Source: Bolinopsis microptera
Lineage: Eukaryota; Ctenophora; Tentaculata; Lobata; Bolinopsidae
DNA: 64,000 bases
Assembly: GCF_026151205.1 (NCBI RefSeq)
Contig: NC_087082.1
Coordinates: 17,081,401-17,145,400 of the forward strand
Direction: 5' to 3'
Part shown: positions 22,076 through 32,878 of the stretch, in pieces
How positions within the stretch are numbered: the first letter of the stretch is position 1
Layout of the letters: each line of letters begins with the position of its first letter
Translations under genes and position numbers: made by a program
Notes under the pieces: generated by a model
Seen by the model: the letters and a program-made list of their open reading frames with translations, nothing else
Databases searched by the model: none
What the model was told of the DNA's origin: nothing

Positions 22076-23521
22076 TCACATTTTTAACCAAATCTGGTGA
22101 CTATTCTCTGAACCTGGTTTGTAGTCAGTAGCAAAGTTGAAACTGAGAACTGTCACTCTGTTACACACTACCTTTAGGTGTGTAGAAGTTTTGGTTATTA
22201 TCCAGTGTTTGAGTTTATCAGCTGGTACATTGTTTAGAAACTGTGTATTGATACGGTATGGAGTACATCCCCTGATACAATAACTCCACTGATTGGTTTT
22301 GGCATCTCTATGAATCATTACTCCTTTCTTACTACTCCCACCTTCTCCAGATAGAGTATAATACACAACAATCTGATTCACTGACTCTGTAGTGTTAGTT
22401 ATCATCTGTACTGGTTCGTAGTGTGACAGAGTGTACCATTTACTATTAACACACTGTATCCAACCTAGAAATATATTAAATATTATACATGGAACACTTA
22501 ATTGATACCTGTTAATAACGTGCGAATAATTACGTATAAGATTAAGGATAAAGAATTCTGAAAGTTTCAATTGTAGAAATACCTTAATTAACCTATTACA
22601 TATCATATCATTTGCCTGACTCTATTTCCTCTGTTTGATTAGCAATATCTTTACAATCCTCACCATCACTGTCTTGTTCATCTTCAGTATTTTCATCAAC
22701 TTCTAGCTCTTCTTTAGAGCTACTTGACTCTTCAGTATTTCTCCCTTTAACAAACTTCTCTACAACCGCTTTCACTTCAGCACATTTAGAATTTTCAGTT
22801 GTAGCAGCAAGAACTTCACCTAAATCATTCAATTCCGAAGGAAATGTACGGCTGAACTTCTGGACATCTAGTTTTTGTAGCATGTACAGAGTATTCTCAT
22901 CTAATTCATTACATGTTAGCGACAAAGAAACATACGTAATAAGACAATTGCCGATAATGTTCAAGTTATTCGCAGCAATAGCGAGGGACATGTCAATACG
23001 TCGTTTTGGTAACTTAGAAAAATTAGCCATGTATCTTTGTAAAAAGACAAATTTTCCATTTCCACTGAAAGTCACATTCTTCACAAAGCAGCTAACGTAT
23101 CTGCTGTCTTTCAGATTGTAATGACTTCTGCTGGCAATCTCGCAAGCAAATAACATTTCTTCGTACGAGTTGTTCTCAAACTTCAGTACTTCTGCTTTGT
23201 AAAACTAGACTGAAGTTGGACAGGATATTATATAATTTTACAGTTCATAACCGGACGTCAAATCGAATTGTTAAATTTACCAAATAATCTTTTAAGCATT
23301 GAAAAGTAACAAAATTCACTATATAATTTATACAGTCTCAAATCTTTTACCTGAAACAGGTTTGAGGTGAGGTTTTCAATAACAGGACTGTTATAGGACA
23401 TGATCATGGAATTAGTTCTGATCTCTTGTGCATCTTTCAGCTTCAGAAGCAGATTTCCGTGTACAGGAGAGTTGATGTGCTCTACACCAAAGTTGGCTGG
23501 TACTTTAATTTTTGGGGCCAT
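22076..23521 (-). pseudogene. BTB-domain gene copy A (broken)
   Basis: First of four tandem copies. Exon 1 (23351-23521) is intact: MAPKIKVPANFGVEH, then NSPVHGNLLLKLKDAQEI, the BTB N-half. Exon 2 (22616-23209) lacks about 170 bp at its 5' end compared with copies B and D: the acceptor joins directly to the region encoding FYKAEV, out of frame, giving an early stop. Its donor reads GC instead of GT. Exon 3 (22076-22464) is open and encodes the C-terminal domain (GWIQCVNSKWYTLSHYEPVQ ... ITKTSTHLKVVCNRVTVL). The deletion, frameshift and weakened donor make copy A very probably non-functional. Confidence 0.85.
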
Positions 23522-24034
23522 ATAGCTGAAAACTAATATTGAAATTGTAAATATAATATAACGTTTGAGAAATAATATTTCTGAAATATATTAGTATTGG
23601 GGAGGAAGTTTTAATCTATCACTGATTTTGCAGAAAGAAAACAACTGTGGTAAATGAGAATTTGCGGCAAATCGGGCATGGTAAATTGGGGTTAAATTAT
23701 TGTATCTTTGCGCATCATTTTTATTTTTTAAGATGAATGGATCCACAATGTCGAAAATTGTCTTATGTGTTTCTGTATTAATACAAGGAGGTCGAGTAAG
23801 CAAAACAAGAAAATATAAAAATTTAAATTAATTAATTTGCTCCTCAATTTAATTTACACACCACAGTATCCAAATGATATGAAAGTTTACACTAAAATCA
23901 AAACCAATCTCTATAATATAATGTTCTGAAAGGACATGAAGTGTTTAAATAATGTCACTGGAACTGAGCAGCTGTTACCACAATATAAAACTACAAACAA
24001 TAACACTCCTCAGAAAAGAGCATGATAAGATGAT

Positions 24035-24200
24035 CTCAGTAATCAGGGTATAATTACCACTCTTACATTCTCCCTGTGTCTACTGTTAATCTTAAGAGAC
24101 ACCTCATGTTCACCACTCTTAGACAGAGTCTCACTCAACAACACATGTTTCTCTGATGGTACAAACAGGTTTACTCCTCAAATACTCTATCCTGTTAGTG
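24035..24200 (-). pseudogene. Duplicated 3' fragment of the bL9m-like gene (copy A unit)
   Basis: Closely matches the last ~140 bp of the gene at 39047, including its stop region, but with small deletions, and breaks off where the original continues into the body of the gene. It shows that the tandem BTB unit was copied together with the 3' end of its upstream neighbour. Confidence 0.85.
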
Positions 24201-24359
24201 TACTGAGTAATATAATAATTATCTAAAACTATAAAAACAGAATGAGTACCAGTTCCGTGATTAATTGTAAGTAAATCAGTAAAACTTAAACAGAGAAAGA
24301 TAATCGTTTACGTTAAATGAAAATGTTTAAGTTTCAGAACAAGCCGTATAAGGTTGGAT

Positions 24360-25020
24360 ACAGTGTTATATTAAGAGTATTTAAAATATGATATTAATGA
24401 TGTATTTATTATTCAAAAAAGCACAGCCTGAGCCTATTAATTTAATACAGAATTTTATAAGAAGGTTAATGAGTTCCTAACTAAATTATGTGTAATAATA
24501 AGTATACGCTGCTCAGTTGTTGGATACAATAATGCTAAAATCAATCTGAAAGAATATTCTCTGTAATAATGAGAGTTTAGATGTCAGATTGGTATTACTA
24601 ATTTACAGAAATTAACCGACAGTGTTTAAAACAAGTGTGTCACCATAAGGAGTATAAAGTCGTACTTTCGTGCACCTTTTCAACCAAATCTGGTGACTAT
24701 TCTCAGAACCTGGTTTATAGTCAGTAGCAAAGTTGAAATGGAGAACTGTCACTCTGTTACACACTACCTTAATATTAAGCGTACTTAAAATACATTATTA
24801 ATGATGTATTTATTGTTTAAAACAAACACAGTCTGAGACTATTAATTTAATACAGAATTTTATAAGAAGTTTAATGAGTTCCTAACTAAATTATGTGTAA
24901 TAATAAGTATATACTGCTCAGTTGTTGGATACAATAATGCTATAATTAATCTGAAAGAATATTCACTGTAATAATGAGAGTTTAGATGTTAGATTGGTAT
25001 TACTAATACACAGAAATTAA
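24360..25020. repeat. Local ~410-bp tandem duplication including a partial BTB exon 3
   Basis: The segment from about 24366 (TTAATGATGTATTTATT ... TTAGATG-CAGATTGGTATTA) is repeated from about 24773. Between the two, 24640-24770 holds a truncated copy of BTB exon 3 (the codons for the end of the domain), which stops where the second copy begins. A third, more distant copy of the same flank lies at 27570-27793, where the copia element inserted. Confidence 0.8.
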
Positions 25021-25030
25021 CCGCCTGTAT

Positions 25031-26721
25031 TTAAAACAAGTAATTATCATGACCATTAACAAGTCGTATATTCGTGCACCTTTTCAACCAAACCTGGTGA
25101 CTATTCTCAGAACCTGGTTTGTAGTCAGTAGCAAAGTTGAAATTGAGAACTGTCACTCTGTTACACACAACCTTTAGGTGTGTAGAAGTTTTGGTTATTA
25201 TCCAGTGTTTGAATTTATCAGCTGGTACATTATTTAGAAACTGTTTATTGACACCCCATGGAGTACATCCCCTAATACAATAACTCCACTGATTGGTTCC
25301 AGCTCTATAAATCAGAATTTCTTTCTCACTACTTCTATCTTCTCCAGATAGAGTATACCACACAATAATCTGGTTCACTGATTCTGTAGTTTTAGTTATC
25401 ATCTGTACTGGTTCGTAGTGTGACAGGGTATACCATGTACTCTTAACACACTGTATCCAACCTAGAAATATATTAAATATTATACATGGAACACTTGATT
25501 GATACCTGTTAATAACGTGTCAATACTAGTATTTACTACTTAACTATTAGTTACTAGCAGTTATTACGTATGTTTAAGGATAAAGAATTCTGAAAGTTTC
25601 AATTGTAGAAATATCTTAATTAACCTATTACATATTGTTTTATCATTTACCTGATTCTATTTCCTCAGTTTGATTAGCAACATCTTTACAATCCTCACCA
25701 TCAATGTCTTGAAAATCTTCAGTATTTTCATCAACTTCTAGCTCTTCTTTAGAGCTACTTGACTCTTCAGTTTTTATCCTTTTATTTTTAACAAACTTCT
25801 CTACAACCGCTTTCATTTCAGCACATTCAGAATCTTCAGATAAAGCAGCAAGGAAGTCAGATAGTTCATTCAATTCAGAGCGAAAAGTACGGCTAAACTT
25901 CTGGACATCCAGCTTTTGAAGCATGTACAGAGAATTATCATCCAATTCCTTGCATTTTAAGGCTAGGGAAACATAGGATATAAGGCAATTGCTGATCATG
26001 TTCAGATCGTTAGCAGCAATAGCTAAGGACATGTCAATCCGACGTTTTGACAGCTCAGCAAATCCAGCCATATATCTCTGTAAGAAGATAAATTTACCGT
26101 TACCACTGAAAGTAACATTCCTCACAAAGCAGCTGACATATCTGCTGTCTTTCAAATTGTAATGCGCCCTGCTAGCTATCTCGCAAGCAAATAAAATCTC
26201 TTCGTACGAGTTGTTCTCAAACTTCAGTACCTCTGCTTTGTAAAACTTTAGACATCTCTTAGTCAACCAGGACACATCGAATACATGTGCCATCTTATTC
26301 ACTTCTTCAAAGATGTCTTTTTCTAGTTTATCAACTTCGCCAGAGTAAAGCGCTTCAACAAAACAGTCGACTGCTGGCTTTGTGAAATCATCCATTTCTA
26401 GCGTGGACTGAAATTGGACAGGATATTAATATATTTTACAGTTCATAACCGGACATTATTTAGAATCGAATTGTCAAATTTACCGAATACACTTTCAGCA
26501 TTGAATAGTAACGAATTTCACTATTATTTGAACAGTCTCAAATATTTTACCTGAAACAGGTTGGTGGCGAGGTTCTCAATAACAGGACTGTTGTAGGACA
26601 TGATCATGGAATTAGTTCTGATCTCTTGTCCATCTCTCAACTTCAGAAGCAGATTTCCGTGTACAGGAGAGTTGATGTGTTCTACACCAAAGTTGGCAGG
26701 TACTTTTATTTTTGGGGCCAT
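25031..26721 (-). CDS. BTB-domain protein copy B (intact)
   Basis: Exons 26551-26721, 25651-26407 and 25031-25461 join in phase to 452 codons plus stop. Residues 1-57 and the start of exon 2 form a BTB/POZ domain (NSPVHGNLLLKLRDGQEIRT, then FVEALYSGEVDKLEKD, KMAHVFDVSWLTKRCLKFYK), normally a dimerisation module that recruits cullin-3 or other partners. A BACK-like helical region follows (FACEIASRAHYNLKDSRYVS). After this comes an acidic Ser/Glu linker (TEESSSSKEELEVDENTED). The last ~140 residues (exon 3) are a separate, probably beta-rich domain with WSYCIRGCTP and HWIITKTSTHLKVVCNRVTV that I cannot assign; it vaguely recalls FAMeT-type domains. No Kelch repeats. Function unknown; substrate adaptor is the family-based guess. 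Confidence 0.85.
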
Positions 26722-27224
26722 ATAGCTGAAAACTAAGATCGAAATTGTAAATATAATAATATAAGGGTTGAGAAATATATTAATATTGGGGGAGGAAGTT
26801 CTAATTTATCACAGATTTAGCGGAAAGAAAGCAACTGTGGTAAATGAGAGTTTGCAGCAAATTTATGTTAAATTATTGTATCTTTGCGCATCATTTTTAT
26901 TTTTGAAGATGAATGGATCCACATTCCACAATGTTGTAAAATTACTTATGTGTTTCTGTATCAATACAAGGAAGTCGAGTAAGCAAAACTTTACATTCAA
27001 ACAAGAAAATATAAAAAGTTCAATAAATTAATTTTCTCCACAATTTAACTTACACATCATAGTATCTAAATAAGATCAAAGTTGGAACTAAAATCAAAAT
27101 CAATCTCTATATTATAATGTTCTAAAAGGACATGAAGCGTTTTAATAATGTCACTGGAACTGAGCAGCTGTTACCACAATATAAAACTACAAACAATAAC
27201 ACTCCTCAGAAAAGAGCATGATAA

Positions 27225-27400
27225 GATGATCTCAGTAATCAGGGTATAATTACCACTCTTACATTCTCCCTGTGTCTACTGTTAATCTTAAGAGACACCT
27301 CATGTTCACCACTCTTAGACAGAGTCTCACTCAACAACACATGTTTCTCTGATGGTACAAACAGGTTCACTCCTCAAATACTCTATCCTGTTAGTGCACT
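27225..27400 (-). pseudogene. Duplicated 3' fragment of the bL9m-like gene (copy B unit)
   Basis: Near identical to the fragment at 24035-24200, with the same internal deletions relative to the full gene, so both derive from one truncated ancestor unit. Confidence 0.85.
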
Positions 27401-27793
27401 GAGTAATATAATAACTATCTAAAACTATAAAAACAGAATGGGTGCCAGTTCCTTAATTAATTGTAAGTAAATCAGTAAAACTTAAATAGAGAAAATAATT
27501 GTTTACGTTAATTGAAAATATTTATGTTTCAGAACAAGCCAGCTATAAGGTTGGATACAGTGTTATATTAAGCGTACTTAAAATACGATATTAATGATGT
27601 ATTTATTGTTTAAAACAAATACAGCCTGAGCCTATTAATTTAATACAGAATTTTATAAGAAGGTTAATGAGTTCCTAACTAAATTATGTGTAATAATAAG
27701 TATACGCCGCTCAGTTGTTAAATACAATAATGCTATAATTAATCTGAAAGAATATTCACTGTAATAATGAGAGTTTAGATGTCAGATTGGTAT

Positions 27794-27975
27794 TGTTAAA
27801 TCAGAGAAGCAATGACACACGTTGATAAGTCAGGAAAGAAGTCAATAGATATACAAAGACCCCACGGCTAACAGAGACATCATATATATAACATACTCCT
27901 GAAATATAGGGAGTTAACTCACATTCAAATATAGATACAAACATATAAAATATAATAGGAGAATATCAAGTTCAC
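27794..27975 (-). repeat. Copia 3' LTR
   Basis: Begins TGTTAAATCAGAG on the + strand and ends at AAGTTCA. It matches 32703-32878. Confidence 0.85.
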
Positions 27976-28242
27976 AATCTCCCTAAACTTTCTCTCAAAT
28001 ATTAGAAATGTTTAAATATTAAAAATCCCTAAAAACAACATACCCAAGTATCAAACTGGGCTACCTTTAAAACACAGATTCTGCCGTGGGTCAATTCAAT
28101 CAAAACAATAGAATTATATCAAATAATTCATTCTCATTCATTCACACTGTTTATTTTAAAAGTTCAGTTCTAACTTTCATTATACATTACAGTTTAATAG
28201 TTCAATTCCAACGTTCATTACACATTACATCAATTACTGAGC

Positions 28243-30636
28243 TTACAATACAGAGTACTGTCTCAGTTCACTAGGAAGTGTCCCTTTTTCTAACACCTCA
28301 CGCAACAAAGACGAAGATGCACCAGCCTTTGTCAAACAGTCTGCAAGCTGGAGATTTGTTGGAACCCACACATAACGTACTTCATTTCTGTTGAATCGTT
28401 GTCTTAGACAAGCCATGGGAATCCTCAACCCTTTGTCTTCAAGGGTGTTTGTTGTTTTCACAGCATCAAAAAGAGACTTGCAATCCGTTATACAGACTAT
28501 AGGAACATCTATTTTCACAATTTCATTCCACTGCGCTTTAATCAGCTCTGCAGACTCCAGGCCGTCAACTAATGCCCAACTTTCAGCAGCTAATGTGCTC
28601 TTACATACTTTCTTTATCTTTCTACTCTGCCATGTAAGTGGACAGCACTGACCAGATCGGTCAACCATCAATACAAGATGCCCACCTTGTGAGGATCCAT
28701 CAGCCAGGTTACCAAAGGAAGCATCACTGAATACAACCATTGTTGTGTGTTGAAGGTCAAGTGAAGGAAACCTGATTGACAGTGGGTTTTTCTGCATAAA
28801 CACAATTGTCTTGTTCACCAGTTTCAGATCTTTGATTGTTCCCGAAGCATAGGAGTTGGATGCAATGCATGTGCCATACGCAATATCTGGTCGTGACTGT
28901 GTTGCTGCCCAGAGCAGCTGTCCTGCTACTGATCGCAACTGACTTCTTTCTGCCTCATTGATTGGACATGCATTCAGTTTTACTTTGTTCTGGTCGATTT
29001 TGATTCTGCTCACTTGATTTACATAACCCAGCTGTGATATTTTGATTGCCCTGTAACTTTGACTGAGATCGAGCCCAGTGTACGTAAAGGATGTATCGAC
29101 TTCCATACTGAGCTTGTATTTCATTTTTAAGGCACCAATGACCTCTTTGATGAATATTTCCAGTCCTCCAAATATAAGATCATCAACATGGATCACTATG
29201 ATCCCACACGGCTTATCATTTCTCTGTAAAAAGAAAAATGATTCATCGTACACTGACACTGCTACACCAAGCTCTACTAGGGTATCTCTTAGTTCGACAT
29301 ACCACATTCTTGGACCATCGACCAAGCCATAGATGCATTTGAGGAGTTTCCACAATTTTCCAGATACCTTAGCTTCATTTGGTGGTTTAATGTATACTGT
29401 TCTTGAGATATCTTTTCCCTGTAGAAAAGCAGCCTGTACATCAATGTGCTGCAGTTTCCAATGCTCTGCTTGCAAAAGAGTAATTGCCAATCTTATTGAG
29501 TCCCTACTGCATGTTGGGGAATCTGATCGTATTGCTTGATTTTTCTCCTGATAGCCTAGAGCAACTAACCGTGCCTTGTACACATTCGTGGTATTCTTTA
29601 TCTTCTTTGTGATTACCCACCTCACACCAATCGTTTTCTGACCTTCATCAGGAACTTCCTCATAGACTTTATTGGTACAAAACTTTTCAAGCTCTGCCTC
29701 TTTAGCATCAACAATTGCTTGTTCACATGAATCTGTAACGCTTGTAAACATAACTTCATGTTCCTGCTCCTCTTCTGTATCTTCGTGCCATTCCTCTGTT
29801 AACTCAAACCAGTCGACACAATGAGTTTCTTCCTCCCCATCAAGCTGAATGTTCAGGCAGTTTTTGTATTTTCCTCCAGCCTTACCTGCTCTACTAAGGA
29901 TGTAAGCCTTCTCCCAGACATCCTCTTCTCCCTCTTCAGGGTACTTGGGTTTGTACATCACAGAAGTTTTCGTCTTAGGCAGGTTTTTATTTCCATTACC
30001 ATTAACACTGGCTGTGCTTACAGGAGCACTAGAAGGAGTATCTATTTCATCAGTTATTTGCGCCTGAGCCAATGGCAAACTGTCATTTTCATCCTGATTT
30101 CTTTCTTCTGTTCTTGTCATATTTTTCTCAAAGTCAGATAATTCATCATTATTCGATTCTGAAGGAGCTTTGACACTGACGGGATCACTTTTGTCCTTCA
30201 AATTACCAGTTTCTTCTAATTCAGGGACATATGTTGGCTTAATGTGACAAGGATGTACCTTGATGATCTGAAATCCATGCTTTACCACAAACGTCTGACC
30301 ATCCCGACCTATGACAACACCTGGTCCATGCCAGGAGTCACTGTTGTTTCTTTTATAGAAGATCTTTTCCCCTGGATCGAGATGAACATCATTACATGTT
30401 CTGACCTGGCTTTTCAAAGCTCTCATGATCTTGGAACTATTCTCTGCTCTTATAAACCCCTCTCTGGCAATCCTCATTGCTCTTAGATGATTCTCTACAG
30501 TTTCACTACAGACACTACTACTCGATTCCATTGCAGGAAGCTTACTGTCTATCACATTGGGGAAAGATGGATTTCTACCCATAACCAACTGCATGGGTGA
30601 ATACCCACCCGTCATTTGTAAAGAGTTTTTTAGCAC
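28243..30636 (-). CDS. Copia pol, C-terminal part: integrase end, reverse transcriptase, RNase H
   Basis: A 797-codon frame. It opens inside the integrase C-terminal region (KNSLQMTGGYSPMQLVMGRN). After a variable Ser/Glu/Asn-rich linker it has the copia reverse transcriptase: GVRWVITKKIKN, YKARLVALGYQEK, the motif A block IDVQAAFLQGKDI, and VIHVDDLIFGG at the active site (HVDD where YVDD is usual). RNase H follows with VFSDASFGN, ESWALVDGLE and ITDCKSLFD, ending LADCLTKAGASS. The frame overlaps the end of the gag-IN frame near 30636, one base out of phase. Because that break lies within integrase it looks like an inactivating indel rather than a programmed frameshift. Confidence 0.93.
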   Translation of the reverse strand: MLKNSLQMTGGYSPMQLVMGRNPSFPNVIDSKLPAMESSSSVCSETVENHLRAMRIAREGFIRAENSSKIMRALKSQVRTCNDVHLDPGEKIFYKRNNSDSWHGPGVVIGRDGQTFVVKHGFQIIKVHPCHIKPTYVPELEETGNLKDKSDPVSVKAPSESNNDELSDFEKNMTRTEERNQDENDSLPLAQAQITDEIDTPSSAPVSTASVNGNGNKNLPKTKTSVMYKPKYPEEGEEDVWEKAYILSRAGKAGGKYKNCLNIQLDGEEETHCVDWFELTEEWHEDTEEEQEHEVMFTSVTDSCEQAIVDAKEAELEKFCTNKVYEEVPDEGQKTIGVRWVITKKIKNTTNVYKARLVALGYQEKNQAIRSDSPTCSRDSIRLAITLLQAEHWKLQHIDVQAAFLQGKDISRTVYIKPPNEAKVSGKLWKLLKCIYGLVDGPRMWYVELRDTLVELGVAVSVYDESFFFLQRNDKPCGIIVIHVDDLIFGGLEIFIKEVIGALKMKYKLSMEVDTSFTYTGLDLSQSYRAIKISQLGYVNQVSRIKIDQNKVKLNACPINEAERSQLRSVAGQLLWAATQSRPDIAYGTCIASNSYASGTIKDLKLVNKTIVFMQKNPLSIRFPSLDLQHTTMVVFSDASFGNLADGSSQGGHLVLMVDRSGQCCPLTWQSRKIKKVCKSTLAAESWALVDGLESAELIKAQWNEIVKIDVPIVCITDCKSLFDAVKTTNTLEDKGLRIPMACLRQRFNRNEVRYVWVPTNLQLADCLTKAGASSSLLREVLEKGTLPSELRQYSVL

Positions 30637-32678
30637 TAAGTGCCCAGCTCAAAGCTGTTTTCCCACGAACAATTCGAATCTTGCTTTGTCTTTATCATAC
30701 TTTCAGCTAGAACTTGATGATGGCGTTCAACCATACCATTGCTAAAAGGACTTTCAGCTGCCGATTGTTGTGATTCGATATTGAATCTCTCACACATTTC
30801 TACATATTCTGCATTAGAAAACTCCCCTCCATTATCGGCCATAAAACGGCGGGGAGGCCAGAACTGTGCTATCCACCCAGAACAGATTGCCTCTACAATT
30901 GTCTCTTTTCGTTCATTTGGAACCAACAATGCAACTGAATATCGTGTAGCACAGTCAATCATGTGCAGAAATGTTACCTCTCCCTGGACCGTTTTCAAGT
31001 CCATAGCTACACAATCATTAAACACTGTTCCTCGTGGGAGACCAACTACTGGTCTGGGCTTTGGCTTAGAGTATCTTTGACACACTTCACACTTTTGGCA
31101 TACATCCTCTAGTACCTCAAGAAATAGTTTAGAGTCAAAACCTGCATTCTTTAGGAGGGTCTTTAGTTTGTACATCGGTGCATGGGCAAACTGTCTGTGG
31201 AGTTTAAGTGCCTTTTTCGCCATAAGCTTTTTGTTGTTCCCACCAAAAGTTTCATCTGTAACTGTGAGAAATACTTTCACACTGGAGTCCACAAGACTCC
31301 TCTTTTTGTTACAGATAGGCACACAATAGTGTCCAGATTTGCACTCCAAAAGGGGTATTTTCTCTCCATTGAACTCGAGAGTATCTTCAAGAAAGTTAAG
31401 GATTGCACCAACCTTTTTTAATGCAGGCTTGCTAAGCAGAAGAGGAATATCACATTTGACAACATTTGCCTCAATCAAGATTCTTTTGCTTCCGATTCTT
31501 CCAGGAATTTTAATGAGCTTATTTGACACAACTGACTTACCATCTCCAAACGTGAAAGGTGTCTGGCAGCTAGTTGAAGACATCATGATCTCTCTCTCAG
31601 CATCATCAAGTGTTTCTATGTACTGGCTGACCCAATTCTCGCCAACGACAGATTTTGTACAACCTGAATCGATAACTGCACAAGAAAGAGTCTCAAAAAC
31701 TAGTGAATTCACTTCACTGTTTTGCTGGTAAAGCACAGACTCTGGATCAGCCACTGTAGTAAGCAATGTTATGTATGTACGTGACAATGAGTCATCTACT
31801 TCCATCTCAGCAGGTTGACCTTGAACCAAGAAATTTCTCGATGTCCCTTGTTCAGATCTCCAATTTGGGTTTGGTGCTGCTTGATTAGTACACTCTCTTG
31901 AGTAGTGACCATTCTTCCCACAGTTGAAGCAATTGATCTGAGATCTGGGCCTCTTACCTCTCACATACGGATTCCCCTGATTTCTAAGAGTTCCCCTACT
32001 CCTCATGGGACCTCCTCTATCTTGTCCTCTACTCCGTCTGTAACCATGGGAGGTAAAATTACATGACTCTTCTGGTTCAGTCTTGATACAAGACCCCGTC
32101 ACTTGGTCAAGTCCTGATCTGTTCACATGTACAGAAAAAATCTTTGATATCGTTGAGATCATTTCTGCATATGTAAACTCTTTAACCGTTGCCAGTGCAA
32201 GATCCACTTTTTCACTTGACAGATTTGCACTGTTTAGAACTCTATATGCTAGTATTGCATCTGGCAGTTCCATCTTGTGTTTCCTCAGGTCTTCATACAA
32301 CTTAGCGAATTCAGAAATAAATGCCTGAAGATTCATACCCTCTTGACGTTCAAACTTTTCAAATCGACAATATGCTCGATATGCCATGTGAGATGAGTCC
32401 TCCTGGTATATACTGTCCAGGCGTTTTATAACTTTGTCCAACCCGTCATCAGCAGTTAAGACGTCTATTCCTAACGATCTCACATGGTTCTTCACCGGTC
32501 CCTCAGACAATTCCAAAAGGAATGCAGTTGCCCGACGCTTCTTTTCGTAGGATGTGAAAGTATTCCATAGGTCAATATCCAACCGCCAGTCTTCATAATT
32601 CTGACCTTCCTTGTATGCCGGTGGGGCCTTTTGTGGTCCAACAGCTTTCCTTTCTACCACTTTATCTTCACCTGTCAT
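30636..32678 (-). CDS. Copia gag, protease and integrase (frameshifted before pol)
   Basis: 680 codons from the Met of MTGEDKVVERKAVG, chosen over the longer 32729 start, which overlaps the primer-binding site and LTR. An N-terminal UBN2-type gag (NYEDWRLDIDLW) is followed by a zinc knuckle CFNCGKNGHYSREC. The aspartic protease has AVIDSGCTKSVVG. The GAG-pre-integrase zinc motif is LKLHRQFAHAPM...CQKCEVCQRY. The integrase core keeps its three acidic residues in MDLKT, FMADNGGEFSN and NGMVERHHQ. The frame stops at 30636 shortly after SWENSFE, where the pol frame takes over one base out of phase. Confidence 0.93.
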   Translation of the reverse strand: MTGEDKVVERKAVGPQKAPPAYKEGQNYEDWRLDIDLWNTFTSYEKKRRATAFLLELSEGPVKNHVRSLGIDVLTADDGLDKVIKRLDSIYQEDSSHMAYRAYCRFEKFERQEGMNLQAFISEFAKLYEDLRKHKMELPDAILAYRVLNSANLSSEKVDLALATVKEFTYAEMISTISKIFSVHVNRSGLDQVTGSCIKTEPEESCNFTSHGYRRSRGQDRGGPMRSRGTLRNQGNPYVRGKRPRSQINCFNCGKNGHYSRECTNQAAPNPNWRSEQGTSRNFLVQGQPAEMEVDDSLSRTYITLLTTVADPESVLYQQNSEVNSLVFETLSCAVIDSGCTKSVVGENWVSQYIETLDDAEREIMMSSTSCQTPFTFGDGKSVVSNKLIKIPGRIGSKRILIEANVVKCDIPLLLSKPALKKVGAILNFLEDTLEFNGEKIPLLECKSGHYCVPICNKKRSLVDSSVKVFLTVTDETFGGNNKKLMAKKALKLHRQFAHAPMYKLKTLLKNAGFDSKLFLEVLEDVCQKCEVCQRYSKPKPRPVVGLPRGTVFNDCVAMDLKTVQGEVTFLHMIDCATRYSVALLVPNERKETIVEAICSGWIAQFWPPRRFMADNGGEFSNAEYVEMCERFNIESQQSAAESPFSNGMVERHHQVLAESMIKTKQDSNCSWENSFELGT

Positions 32679-32702
32679 TTTTGAACCACTTCCTGCTACC
32701 AA

Positions 32703-32878
32703 TGTTAAATCAGAGAAGCAATGACACACGTTGATAAGTCAGGAAAGAAGTCAATAGATATACAAAGACCCCACGGCTAACAGAGACATCATATATTAAA
32801 CAACTCTGAATATGGGGATTTAAAACTCAATTCAAATATAGATAAAAACATTAAAATTAATAAGAATTTCAATTTCAC
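32703..32878 (-). repeat. Copia 5' LTR
   Basis: Near identical to 27794 onward for about 90 bp, then increasingly noisy, which coincides with the start of the low-quality tract at about 32790. Confidence 0.8.

Larger units (their letters stand above)
27794..32878 (-). mobile_element. Ty1/copia-type LTR retrotransposon
   Basis: About 5.1 kb on the minus strand. The 3' LTR is 27794-27975 and the 5' LTR about 32703-32878 (about 180 bp, TG...CA on the + strand as on the element strand). Next to the 5' LTR is TTGGTAGCAGGAAGTGG, resembling a primer-binding site for initiator tRNA-Met. Beside the 3' LTR is a purine tract (AGTTTAGGGAGATTG). The left flank ends GGTAT. The right flank reads CGGAT in the garbled region; aligned to the other repeat copies it corresponds to GGTATTACTAA, so a 5-bp GGTAT duplication is likely. 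The LTRs are nearly identical for the first ~90 bp, after which the upper one enters the low-quality tract. Confidence 0.93.
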
